Of a DNA stretch of 34,831 nucleotides, positions 24,801 through 32,233 are shown one piece after another. This DNA is from Thiopontia sp964415865 (GTDB lineage Bacteria; Pseudomonadota; Gammaproteobacteria; GCF-002020875). The notes under the pieces are model-generated. The model was not told the origin of the DNA, did no database searches, and saw nothing but the letters and a program-made list of their open reading frames with translations. Position numbers and translations under genes: made by a program. Location of the stretch: NCBI GenBank assembly GCA_964415865.1, contig CAYQBY010000016.1, forward strand, positions 1 through 34,831, written 5' to 3'. The number at the start of each line of letters is the position of its first letter. Positions within the stretch are counted from its first letter, which is position 1.

Positions 24801-24954
24801 AGCACAATATCTGATCCCAATGGCAATCTCCATCTCATTTGGATTGGCTGTATCTACCTTTCTGGTGCTGCTTTTTGTCCCTGCTCTACTCTCTCTCCAT
24901 GAGTCCATCTCCCCCATGAAGGAGGATGGCACCACTGTTAGTGGAGGAGATTAG
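21832..24954 (+). CDS. RND-family efflux pump, inner-membrane subunit
   Basis: 1040 residues with the twelve-helix, two-large-loop plan of AcrB-type transporters. Marks: the first helix (NLLMLIMILAGIWGV), porter domain start WPGASTEDVAASITTPLEQQ, helix 4 with the proton-relay pair in MALGIIVDDAIVVGED (near 395), and helix 10-11 with FALSGIVVNDSIILLTFFRK and LLTSLTTIAGLLPLLFE. It is the proton-driven pump partner of the adaptor upstream. The substrate is unknown; the sequence is nearer the environmental HAE-like group than E. coli AcrB itself (impression). Confidence 0.93.
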   Translation: MSKDLISRFASHRVAANLLMLIMILAGIWGVTHMNRQFFPSFSVEVVKVRVSWPGASTEDVAASITTPLEQQLRQVDGVNLMTSTSAEGISSISLEFDDTSDMQWATERVKESVNSVRSLPVDSETPKVSRKVRHDPIARVVISSIEGVEEIRSLVRGYERELLRRGIAKIYLNGLPETEIAIQIPMDVAVDLGSSHDQIGAQIKQMSRNDPAGQVGEDDNSRQLRTSGQLRGEQQFSSLVFQKGEEGRQVSLGSIADITHRDRRNETRIYFHGAPAVEMRLMRAEHADSLESAEIMIQWMNELSATTLPPGVEIHRFDESWSLIKERLTLLIHNGAGGLLLVVGILFLFLNGRVAFWVAVGIPTSFLATLAILYAIGGSINMVSLFALIMALGIIVDDAIVVGEDSLAHYQRGEGALHSAEGGAKRMFYPVLSSSLTTIAAFLPLMLIGGQMGKILIDIPIIIVCVLIASLIECFLVLPGHLQHTFTRAHHHSPGKIRQAIDDSFNRFRENRFQPLVRWALYHRGIVISTTIGLLILTLGLVAGGRLSFSFFPSPEGNLFYANVDFVSGTPRGEVDVYMKDLEYSLHQTESELGGELIAAIESRRGVSGSRGAGTRRTGDQFGSMIIELIPAENRTLRVQDFIAHWKKRTPKAAGLETLTIEKRKHGPAGKDIEIRLTGRGENMDHIKSASNEIMDMLRSTDGVLSVEDDMPYGKEQMIFSLSAEGQQRGLSLQDISAQLHAAFDGKRIQIYNEGDEELEVRVLLPDEERKRISSLHSFMFITAEGESIPLVNLVDFQPRRGFEVIRHSDGVMAVNIMADIDTENQNVSDLLEQLEEIMLPGIIQKYPVQYTFEGKNADERETMGDMRQGGALALLLIYIVLAWVFSSYGWPLVVMAAIPFGVIGAFLGHWIMGMDITLLSLFGLFALSGIVVNDSIILLTFFRKLRAQGIEVREAIVQAAGARLRAVLLTSLTTIAGLLPLLFERSLQAQYLIPMAISISFGLAVSTFLVLLFVPALLSLHESISPMKEDGTTVSGGD

Positions 24955-24964
24955 CCTCAGTTTG

Positions 24965-24973
24965 TGATAGAAT
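24965..24973 (+). promoter_or_regulatory. Extended -10 promoter candidate for the 639-residue gene
   Basis: TG-A-TAGAAT (24965-24973) is an extended -10 with five of six matches, in the 41-nt gap after the RND gene, predicting a start near 24980. There is no good -35. It would let the gene at 24996 be expressed apart from the efflux operon. Confidence 0.4.
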
Positions 24974-24995
24974 TCAGCTCCTTTTTTGGCATCGG

Positions 24996-26915
24996 ATGGA
25001 TCAAATGGAGCAGATTCTAGAAATTCGTGAAGGATGTAACACACCGGAGCAGCTTGTTAAAAGCCTCCCTTTTTCACGATTCCTCAAAACATATAAAAAC
25101 GAATTTATCGATAATCTCGATCATCGAGAGGAGCGTCGACAGAATGAGGCAACCCATAAGGTTAGCTTTATAAAGGGTATCTGTGCTCGAGACATTCTCT
25201 GGGTACTGGGTCAGGAAGATATACCAGAGAGTGACATGGAGCACTCTCGCAACCTGGTACGTTTTATTGATGGTGCATTTCACCACTTTCGATCCAGCAG
25301 TTACTCACGTCTGGTCAGGTTGCAAAATGATGTGGTCTCTACGGGGCTGGAGACCCCAGATTCTGTCAAGGATAAGGTAACCGAAAAAGCGTCATCACTC
25401 TCCGATCTTATTCTGCAAACCAGAAGACGTCTGTTACGCAAGGTTGGAATGGAACATGGTGTGCGTAGAAGCCACGGTCTGGACGCATCACCCAACGTAA
25501 CGGCAGGGGAGATCTCTGGACATTATTTCAATCTGCCAGCAGATTATGTACCTCTGTCTCATGTGCCTCTTACCGTTGCTGCAGATATCCGTACGGGTGT
25601 GGATTACTCAACACCATCAAACAAGCGAGCAGAACCATTCTACGAACTTGAGCACAATCCGCTTAAGCTTGAACAGTTTGATCCCGATGAATGGGTATCT
25701 GTTCCTCTGCAGGTTGGGGCATGGCTGATAGTCGCTTACCTGCATAAATCACGTGGTAGTGTGGAGATGGAGCCTGGACTACTTAACCTGTTTCCATTTG
25801 CCAGTATTGGTGACATCAAAGAGAATCGTCGTCCTGACGGGGTATTTATCTTCAGTGACCCCAATGCAGATCCAGACGATCTCGGTTATTTCTGGGATGA
25901 GGATAACCAATTACTAGTTGGCCTGGTTCCCAATCGTGATGAGCTTAAATATTTTGGTTACTGCAAAAAACCAATATTGACCCTGCACAATGTGCTTGCT
26001 ATCCGCAAGGGTGAGCTGCCTCTGCATTGTGGTTGTACCCGTTACATGGTTCACTTTGATGAAGACAATCAACCATATATTGGTGAGATGCTTATCAAGG
26101 CAGATGATATGGGACGCATATCAATGCAAAAAGGGGAGGACAATCAGACCAGACCAATCTTTTATGGTACAGAAACAGGGGCATTTGCCTGTCTTGACGG
26201 CTTCAGTGAGCAGGCTAAATTGCTGATGGTTGGACGCGAGGTAGGATACAACAATGACACCGGGTCCAATGCCAGACAGATTGTGCCAGTTACCGAGGAT
26301 ATCGAGGTGATGAATGGTGATCCACTTGATACCCTGCTCTATATGAACAACTTTGAGCTGGTTGAGAAAGGTGAGTCCACCATTGATGCCAATATGTCTG
26401 TCAAGGAGGCGATAGAACACTTCCGCCTTGGTGAGCGTGTGGCTGCAGGAAGTACCCATACCCACCGTGGCGCAAAAGAGAGTAGCTACTGGGCCAATCC
26501 GTTCCCATTGTTGCGTGATGAAGAGGAAACACCTCTCCATCCTGAACTATACGAACAGTTTCTGGGTAACGAGACTCACTTCATCACAGCCGCAAAAGAG
26601 CTGGTTGAACGCAAGGAGATGCATCTTGGTGTAGCCTTTAGTCAACTTATGGCTGGTGTCTACAGTGAAAATAGCGATGATGATCTGCAGCGTTGTGGTT
26701 ACCATGACCGTGACGAGGTAGAGCAGCTGGCCCCAACCCGTTTGGCTGAGGATCTAATCGACCATATCAAGGAGCTTGCTGTTGAGAAGCGTGAGCGTTC
26801 TGGCGGAGCCCTCAACGAGGTTAGTATAACCGTGGCTCTGGTAGGTGATAGTAGAACTGGAAAATCAGAGACCGCTGAGAAGATGGAAGGCATTCTCGGG
26901 CTGCAGCTAATATAG
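24996..26915 (+). CDS. Unknown 639-residue protein ending in a P-loop
   Basis: I do not recognise the family. There is no signal peptide or membrane helix, so it is probably cytosolic. Residues 1-150 look helical and basic (KTYKNEFIDNLDHREERRQN, RSSSYSRLVRLQND, LQTRRRLLRKVG). Residues 170-560 are a mixed globular region with LPADYVPLSHVPLTVAADI, HCGCTRYMVHFDED, GDPLDTLLYMNNFE and AAGSTHTHRGAKES. The last segment, VSITVALVGDSRTGKSETAE, is a strand plus Walker A (G617-S624), yet the protein stops 15 residues later. Phrases in the middle remind me loosely of PEPCK/HPr-kinase-type enzymes, so a permuted nucleotide-binding fold is one possibility. ATG at 24996 or 25005. Confidence 0.72.
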   Translation: MDQMEQILEIREGCNTPEQLVKSLPFSRFLKTYKNEFIDNLDHREERRQNEATHKVSFIKGICARDILWVLGQEDIPESDMEHSRNLVRFIDGAFHHFRSSSYSRLVRLQNDVVSTGLETPDSVKDKVTEKASSLSDLILQTRRRLLRKVGMEHGVRRSHGLDASPNVTAGEISGHYFNLPADYVPLSHVPLTVAADIRTGVDYSTPSNKRAEPFYELEHNPLKLEQFDPDEWVSVPLQVGAWLIVAYLHKSRGSVEMEPGLLNLFPFASIGDIKENRRPDGVFIFSDPNADPDDLGYFWDEDNQLLVGLVPNRDELKYFGYCKKPILTLHNVLAIRKGELPLHCGCTRYMVHFDEDNQPYIGEMLIKADDMGRISMQKGEDNQTRPIFYGTETGAFACLDGFSEQAKLLMVGREVGYNNDTGSNARQIVPVTEDIEVMNGDPLDTLLYMNNFELVEKGESTIDANMSVKEAIEHFRLGERVAAGSTHTHRGAKESSYWANPFPLLRDEEETPLHPELYEQFLGNETHFITAAKELVERKEMHLGVAFSQLMAGVYSENSDDDLQRCGYHDRDEVEQLAPTRLAEDLIDHIKELAVEKRERSGGALNEVSITVALVGDSRTGKSETAEKMEGILGLQLI

Positions 26916-26920
26916 AGAGA

Positions 26921-28642
26921 TTGCACCTTTTTAGTCGCACTATCCTCATTGGAATGCTGCTTTTCAGCAGCTCTACATCCTGGGGGGGTGCGGCTGAGAC
27001 ATCTCCACTTGCTGAATCACCCTCACCATATCTGCAGATGCATGCAGAAGACCCTGTGCAGTGGCAGATATGGGACAGCAATGCACTAAAGCAGGCAAAA
27101 AAACAGGAGCGACTGATCTTCATCTCCAGCGGGTACTTTGCCTGTCACTGGTGTCATGTGATGCAGAGGGAGAGCTTTCAGAATCCTGAGATATCCAAAA
27201 TCCTCAACCGCTCATTTGTTGCAGTAAAGGTGGACCGTGAGCTCAGCTCAGTAGTTGATCAGGATCTGATTGATTTTGTCCGGAAGACCACAGGTCATAG
27301 TGGGTGGCCACTTCAGGTAATACTTCTGCCTGACGGCACACCGCTTTTTGGTTTTGTCTATATTCCACCAGAACGTCTCAGGCACTTACTTCTGCGCCTC
27401 GAAAAGAGATGGCTTGATAATCCCGCAGAAATGTCCCGACTAGCCAGGAATGTTGTAAAAGAACTTAATGAATACAATAAGATATTGGATCAACCTAATG
27501 AGGATAGTAATGGTAATAACCTACCGGTAGACAAGTTTCTTGCTGATGCTGACATGCTCTCAGGAGGGTTTGGAGAGCAGAACAAATTCCCGGTGACCCC
27601 GCATCTTCTCAATGGATTATCCCTCTATGGTGTGGAGAATGAGCTGCTAAAAGAGTTCCTGACGCTCACGCTGGACAATATGGCAACGTTAGGGCTTCAT
27701 GATTCTGTTGAGGGTGGTTTTTTTCGTTATACCATCGATCCAGACTGGTCGACCCCACATTTCGAAAAGATGCTCTATGACAACGCACAACTGGCACAGC
27801 TCTATCTACGCGCTGGCACCATATTGCAAAGAGCCGATTATCGTAGTGTTGGTAGGGAGACCATCGATTTTATGGTGCAAAAAATGCGCACCAGGGATGG
27901 CATGTTTATCTCTAGCCTCTCAGCTGTGGATGGTGACGGGATAGAGGGTGGATACTATCTTCTCGATTTGGACATATTGAGTACGGTGCTGGATGACAAT
28001 GAACAGCATCTGTTCGATGTTTTCTGGCTCCCACAGAACACCTCTATTGATGGGGTAGTTCACCTCTTTATGCCGGATACCAGCAGAGCCACCCCAGAGC
28101 AGTTGGATGGGATCCTTAACGTCAGAAAAAAACTGCAGCAACTGCGTCTTGAACACACACTACCAGAAGACCGAAAGATACTCTCCGGGTGGAATGGCTT
28201 GGTGCTCACCGCACTCTCAGAACTGTTGCAGAATGAGGATAGCCCTGGCTTGGACAGAGAGTATCGAGCAATTGGGGATAAACTTGCAGAGACTCTTGTC
28301 TCAAAATATTGGGATGGTAAACAACTGTTACGGCTTCGACACAAAAGCAGCTCAACACCGGCATTACTGGAAGATTACGGATACGTGGCCGAGGGGCTCT
28401 TTAGATGGGGGGAGGTCACTAGCCAGGACGGGTTCATCAATGCCGCAGGCCAGATAGTTGATGTTGCAAGAGAGAATCTCTATAAAGATGGAAAATGGCA
28501 GGCCACCGATAGGCGCCTTCTAAAATATAGCAGTGCTATTGTCACCAAGACAGCAGGTGAGGCACTCCCATCACCGCCCACTGTTTTGAAGAGGGTGGAG
28601 ATGCTGATCGCTCCAGAGCAAGAGATATCTGGCATCAGATAG
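26921..28642 (+). CDS. Exported DUF255 (SSP411/YyaL-like) thioredoxin-fold protein
   Basis: 573 residues. The N-terminal thioredoxin-like domain has SPYLQMHAEDPVQWQIW and the redox motif C75-H-W-C78 in CHWCHVMQRESF, then HSGWPLQVILLPDGTPLFGF. The (alpha/alpha)6 barrel that follows has GGFGEQNKFPVTPHLLNGL and FEKMLYDNAQLAQLYLRAG. Two oddities: TTG at 26921 yields a signal peptide (FSRTILIGMLLFSSSTSWGGA), whereas most relatives are cytosolic; and the protein stops about 100 residues before the usual family end, right after EALPSPPTVL. The start is 5 nt after the previous gene, and the stop overlaps convergent bioA by 8 nt. Confidence 0.85.
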   Translation: MHLFSRTILIGMLLFSSSTSWGGAAETSPLAESPSPYLQMHAEDPVQWQIWDSNALKQAKKQERLIFISSGYFACHWCHVMQRESFQNPEISKILNRSFVAVKVDRELSSVVDQDLIDFVRKTTGHSGWPLQVILLPDGTPLFGFVYIPPERLRHLLLRLEKRWLDNPAEMSRLARNVVKELNEYNKILDQPNEDSNGNNLPVDKFLADADMLSGGFGEQNKFPVTPHLLNGLSLYGVENELLKEFLTLTLDNMATLGLHDSVEGGFFRYTIDPDWSTPHFEKMLYDNAQLAQLYLRAGTILQRADYRSVGRETIDFMVQKMRTRDGMFISSLSAVDGDGIEGGYYLLDLDILSTVLDDNEQHLFDVFWLPQNTSIDGVVHLFMPDTSRATPEQLDGILNVRKKLQQLRLEHTLPEDRKILSGWNGLVLTALSELLQNEDSPGLDREYRAIGDKLAETLVSKYWDGKQLLRLRHKSSSTPALLEDYGYVAEGLFRWGEVTSQDGFINAAGQIVDVARENLYKDGKWQATDRRLLKYSSAIVTKTAGEALPSPPTVLKRVEMLIAPEQEISGIR

Positions 28643-29927
28643 TTGCGACCACCTTCACAACTGCTGCGGTCAACTGCTCCAGCTCGTCGTTACCAATAAT
28701 AAATGGAGGCATCAGATATATCAGCCTCCCAAATGGTCTCACCCATACGCCATGTTTTACAAATAGGGGCTGTATTCTTGCCAGATCAACCTGCCGCCTC
28801 ATCTCTACCACTCCTATAGCGCCTAGAACCCTGACCTCCTCAACTGAATCACATTCACTACAGGGAGCCAAACCTCTCAACAACCCATCCTCCAATCTCT
28901 GAACACGCTCCTTCCACGGTGATGACAACAGCAGATCAATGCTTGCATTGGCCGCACTGCAGGCAAGAGGGTTTCCCATAAAGGTTGGGCCATGCATAAG
29001 AGAGCCATCACCACTGGAGGAGATTACCTCAGCAATTGCAGTCGTAGTCATGGTTGCTGCCAAGGTCATGGTGCCACCGGTAAGCGCCTTGCCAATAGTG
29101 AGTATATCTGGGGAGATGCCGGCGTGGTTACAGCCGAAGAGCTCTCCTGTTCTTCCAAATCCAGTGGCAATCTCATCCGCTATCAGCAGAACACTATATT
29201 TATCACAAAGCTCTTTTGCCTCATGTAGAAATTGTGGGTGGTAGAAATACATCCCCCCCGCACCCTGTACAACCGGCTCGAGAACAAGTGCGGCAATCTT
29301 GTTCCCACTCTTTTCTAGAAGTTGCTGTAGAGGTTTTATTGATGATGGATCCCACTGCTGACCAAATCTGCAGGTTGGCCTGGGAACAAAAAAATGTTGG
29401 GGAAGAGACTTGTGAAAAAGCTCATGCATCCCGTTGTCCGGATCAGCCAATGCCATGGTTGCAAAGGTATCCCCATGGTAGCCACCACGTAGCACCGCCA
29501 TTCCTCTCTTTTCAGGTTTCCCACTGGCTATCCAGTACTGGATAGCCATTTTCAGCGCCACCTCTACCGCAACTGAGCCAGAATCTGAGAGAAAAACATG
29601 GTGCAGTGGTGCAGGGGTCATATCTACAAGACGTGCCGCCAGCTCTACTGCCGGGCGATGGGTCAAGCCCCCAAACATTACATGAGAGAACCTCTCCATC
29701 TGCTGCTGCAGGGCAGCATTTATCTCCGGAACGTTATATCCATGTATTGCAGACCACCATGACGACATCCCGTCAATTAGTCTGGATCCATCCTCCAGAG
29801 TCAAAAACACCCCTTCGGCAGAACGTACTGGGTATACCGTCAATGGATTGCTCATCGATGTGTAAGGGTGCCATAAGTGCTCCCTGTCCAGGCGAAGGAG
29901 ATCATCCGCAGAAATTGTCATCTGCAT
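28635..29927 (-). CDS. bioA: Adenosylmethionine-8-amino-7-oxononanoate aminotransferase
   Basis: A PLP enzyme of biotin synthesis: transfers the amino group of S-adenosylmethionine to KAPA to give DAPA. Marks are HLWHPYTSM and GMSSWWSAIHGYN (substrate side), SDSGSVAVEVALKMA (PLP phosphate), RGGYHGDTFATM, ADEIATGFGRTG (PLP-binding Asp) and TIGKALTGG (the Schiff-base lysine). ATG at 29927 gives 430 residues (E. coli 429); GTG at 29939 and ATG at 29921 are alternatives. No other bio gene is in the window. It is divergent from kbl. Confidence 0.95.
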   Translation of the reverse strand: MQMTISADDLLRLDREHLWHPYTSMSNPLTVYPVRSAEGVFLTLEDGSRLIDGMSSWWSAIHGYNVPEINAALQQQMERFSHVMFGGLTHRPAVELAARLVDMTPAPLHHVFLSDSGSVAVEVALKMAIQYWIASGKPEKRGMAVLRGGYHGDTFATMALADPDNGMHELFHKSLPQHFFVPRPTCRFGQQWDPSSIKPLQQLLEKSGNKIAALVLEPVVQGAGGMYFYHPQFLHEAKELCDKYSVLLIADEIATGFGRTGELFGCNHAGISPDILTIGKALTGGTMTLAATMTTTAIAEVISSSGDGSLMHGPTFMGNPLACSAANASIDLLLSSPWKERVQRLEDGLLRGLAPCSECDSVEEVRVLGAIGVVEMRRQVDLARIQPLFVKHGVWVRPFGRLIYLMPPFIIGNDELEQLTAAVVKVVATI

Positions 29928-29934
29928 ATAATAC

Positions 29935-29951
29935 CGCACCTGTTATACAGG
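29935..29951 (-). promoter_or_regulatory. bioA promoter overlapping a small palindrome
   Basis: On the minus strand TATAAC (29947-29942) is a good -10, predicting a start near 29935. It sits inside the inverted repeat CCTGT-TAT-ACAGG (29939-29951). A factor bound there would block the polymerase. It does not resemble the long BirA operator. If the start is right, translation must begin at 29927 or 29921 with a very short leader. Confidence 0.35.
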
Positions 29952-30020
29952 CTTGTGATTCATCTCTGGTAGGGATACCCTAGACTCAATTGAAAGAACA
30001 ATAAAAACAAGAGGATCATT

Positions 30021-31211
30021 ATGTCTGGATCTCTGCTGGACCATCTTGCAACACAGACCCGTGAGCTACATGAAAATGGTCTGTACAAGAGTGAAAGAGT
30101 TGTTATCTCCCCCCAACAGGCCGTTATAGAAATTGATGGTGGCAAGGAGGTAATCAATCTCTGTGCCAACAATTATCTAGGGTTAGCCAACCATCCGGCA
30201 CTTGTGGAGAGCGCTCAGCAGGCACTGAAAAGTCAAGGTTACGGCATGGCATCTGTTCGCTTCATAGTGGGTACTCAAAAGGTCCACAAACAGCTGGAAC
30301 AGGGTATCAGCGACTTCCTTGAGACCGAGGATACAATTCTCTACTCCTCATGTTTTGATGCTAACACCGGACTATTTGAAACTATCCTGACCGATGAGGA
30401 TGCAATCATCAGCGATCAGCTAAACCACGCCAGCATCATAGACGGGGTGCGTCTCTGCAAGGCGAAACGGTTCCGCTATCTAAATAGTGACATGGCTGAT
30501 CTGGAAGAGAAACTGAAGGAATCTCAATCATCGCGCTTTCGTCTCATTGCCACTGACGGTGTATTCTCCATGGATGGTTCAATTGCCAAGCTAAAGAGTA
30601 TCTGTGATCTTGCTGACAGATACGATGCCATAGTCATGGTTGATGACTCCCATGCGGTTGGTTTTGTTGGGGAAGGGGGAAGAGGAACCCCTGAACTATG
30701 CAATGTCATGGGGCGAGTTGATATTATTACCGGCACTCTTGGTAAGGCTATGGGCGGGGCATCTGGAGGTTACACATCAGGTCGCAAGGAGATTATAGAG
30801 TGGCTCCGACAGCGCTCCCGTCCCTATCTTTTCTCCAATACCCTGGCTCCAGTTATTGCCGCAACCTCACTAAAGGTGCTGGAGATGCTTAAGTCAGGCG
30901 GCAGCTTGCGTACTCAACTACGGGAAAACAGTCTCCATTTCCGCAAAGGTATGGAGCATGCAGGATTCACCCTGGTTCCAGGTGAGCATCCGATCATCCC
31001 GGTTATGATTGGGGATGCAAAACTGGCTGGGCAGATGGCTGATCTGTTGCTGGAGGAGGGGGTCTATGTGGTCGGTTTCTCCTTCCCTGTGGTTCCACAT
31101 GGTCAGGCTCGCATTCGTACCCAGATGACTGCAGCCCACACTACAGAGCAACTGGATAGGGCAATTGAGGCCTTCACCAAGGTTGGGAGAAAACTGGGAG
31201 TTATTCAATGA
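30021..31211 (+). CDS. kbl: Glycine C-acetyltransferase (2-amino-3-ketobutyrate CoA ligase)
   Basis: A PLP enzyme that cleaves 2-amino-3-ketobutyrate with CoA to glycine and acetyl-CoA. It is an alpha-oxoamine synthase; close agreement with E. coli Kbl throughout (CANNYLGLANHP, YSSCFDANTGLFET, ISDQLNHASIIDGVRLCKAK, VDDSHAVGFVGEGGRG) separates it from BioF in spite of bioA next door. PLP lysine K242 in TGTLGKAMGG; H136 and D208/H211 at the cofactor. 396 residues. AGAGG precedes the ATG. The stop overlaps tdh by 4 nt. Confidence 0.97.
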   Translation: MSGSLLDHLATQTRELHENGLYKSERVVISPQQAVIEIDGGKEVINLCANNYLGLANHPALVESAQQALKSQGYGMASVRFIVGTQKVHKQLEQGISDFLETEDTILYSSCFDANTGLFETILTDEDAIISDQLNHASIIDGVRLCKAKRFRYLNSDMADLEEKLKESQSSRFRLIATDGVFSMDGSIAKLKSICDLADRYDAIVMVDDSHAVGFVGEGGRGTPELCNVMGRVDIITGTLGKAMGGASGGYTSGRKEIIEWLRQRSRPYLFSNTLAPVIAATSLKVLEMLKSGGSLRTQLRENSLHFRKGMEHAGFTLVPGEHPIIPVMIGDAKLAGQMADLLLEEGVYVVGFSFPVVPHGQARIRTQMTAAHTTEQLDRAIEAFTKVGRKLGVIQ

Positions 31212-32233
31212 AGGCATTGGTCAAGAGCCGTGCTGAAGAGGGCATCTGGATGGAGGATGTTGTTGAACCAGAAATTGGCCCTAATGATGCACTGGTAAGA
31301 ATCAGAAAAACCGCCATCTGTGGAACAGATATTCATATCTACAACTGGGATGAATGGGCGCAGAAAACTATTCCTGTGCCGATGACCGTAGGCCATGAAT
31401 TTGTCGGTATTATTGAGGCAACTGGTAGTGAGGTAAGAGGATTCAAACCGGGTGACAGGGTATCTGGTGAGGGGCATATCACCTGCGGCAAGTGTCGTCA
31501 GTGTCTGACTGGAAATCGCCATCTCTGCCCAAATACCAAAGGGATAGGGGTCAATCGTGAAGGAGCATTCGCTGAACTCTTGGCAATTCCAGCAGAAAAC
31601 CTCTTCCCTCTATCAGACGCAATCTCTGATGATATCGCATCGGTTCTGGATCCACTTGGTAACGCGGTTCATACGGCACTATCCTTTTCCCTGGTTGGCG
31701 AGGATGTATTAGTAACTGGGGCAGGACCCATCGGGATTATGGGTGCGGCAATATGTCGTCATGCCGGGGCGCGTAATGTTGTCATTACCGATATTAACTC
31801 CTTCAGACTTGGGCTAGCGACAGAGGTTGATCCATCTATCCGTACCGTCAATATTGAGGAGGAGTCGATTGATGATGTCATGAAGTCACTCAATATCAAT
31901 GATGGCTTTGGGGTTGGGCTGGAAATGTCAGGGAGCCCCAATGCCTTCAGTTCAATGCTTGAGTTGTTGACACATGGTGGAAAGATGGCGCTGCTGGGAA
32001 TTCCACCAAGCAACACCTGTATTGACTGGAATCTTGTAATCTTCAAGATGATTACTATTAAGGGAATATATGGACGTGAGATTTTTGATACCTGGTATCA
32101 AATGACAGCGATGCTTGAGAGTGGGCTTAATGTTCAGCCACTGATCACCCATCGCTTTCCGATAGATGATTACCAACAGGGGTTTGAGGTAATGCGTTCC
32201 GGAGAATCTGGCAAGGTCATTCTTGAATGGTGA
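31208..32233 (+). CDS. tdh: L-threonine 3-dehydrogenase
   Basis: A zinc medium-chain dehydrogenase that oxidises threonine to 2-amino-3-ketobutyrate, the substrate of Kbl. Catalytic zinc ligands C38, H63, E64; structural zinc cysteines C93, C96, C99 and C107; Rossmann motif VTGAGPIGIMG. The 341 residues equal E. coli Tdh. The kbl-tdh order and ATGA overlap are conserved and ensure balanced synthesis of the two enzymes, which pass on an unstable intermediate. Confidence 0.97.
   Translation: MKALVKSRAEEGIWMEDVVEPEIGPNDALVRIRKTAICGTDIHIYNWDEWAQKTIPVPMTVGHEFVGIIEATGSEVRGFKPGDRVSGEGHITCGKCRQCLTGNRHLCPNTKGIGVNREGAFAELLAIPAENLFPLSDAISDDIASVLDPLGNAVHTALSFSLVGEDVLVTGAGPIGIMGAAICRHAGARNVVITDINSFRLGLATEVDPSIRTVNIEEESIDDVMKSLNINDGFGVGLEMSGSPNAFSSMLELLTHGGKMALLGIPPSNTCIDWNLVIFKMITIKGIYGREIFDTWYQMTAMLESGLNVQPLITHRFPIDDYQQGFEVMRSGESGKVILEW

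Noticed and set aside
26850..26990. Frameshift that would continue the 639-residue protein past its P-loop
   Set aside because: The bases after the stop encode the signal peptide and N-terminal domain of the DUF255 protein; no Walker B-like continuation is seen in another frame.
29939..29951. LexA box over the bioA promoter
   Set aside because: The half-sites CTGT and ACAG are only 3 nt apart; LexA of this class needs 8.
30021..31211. Reading the PLP enzyme as BioF because bioA is next to it
   Set aside because: The sequence follows Kbl closely along its whole length and is fused in an ATGA overlap to tdh.
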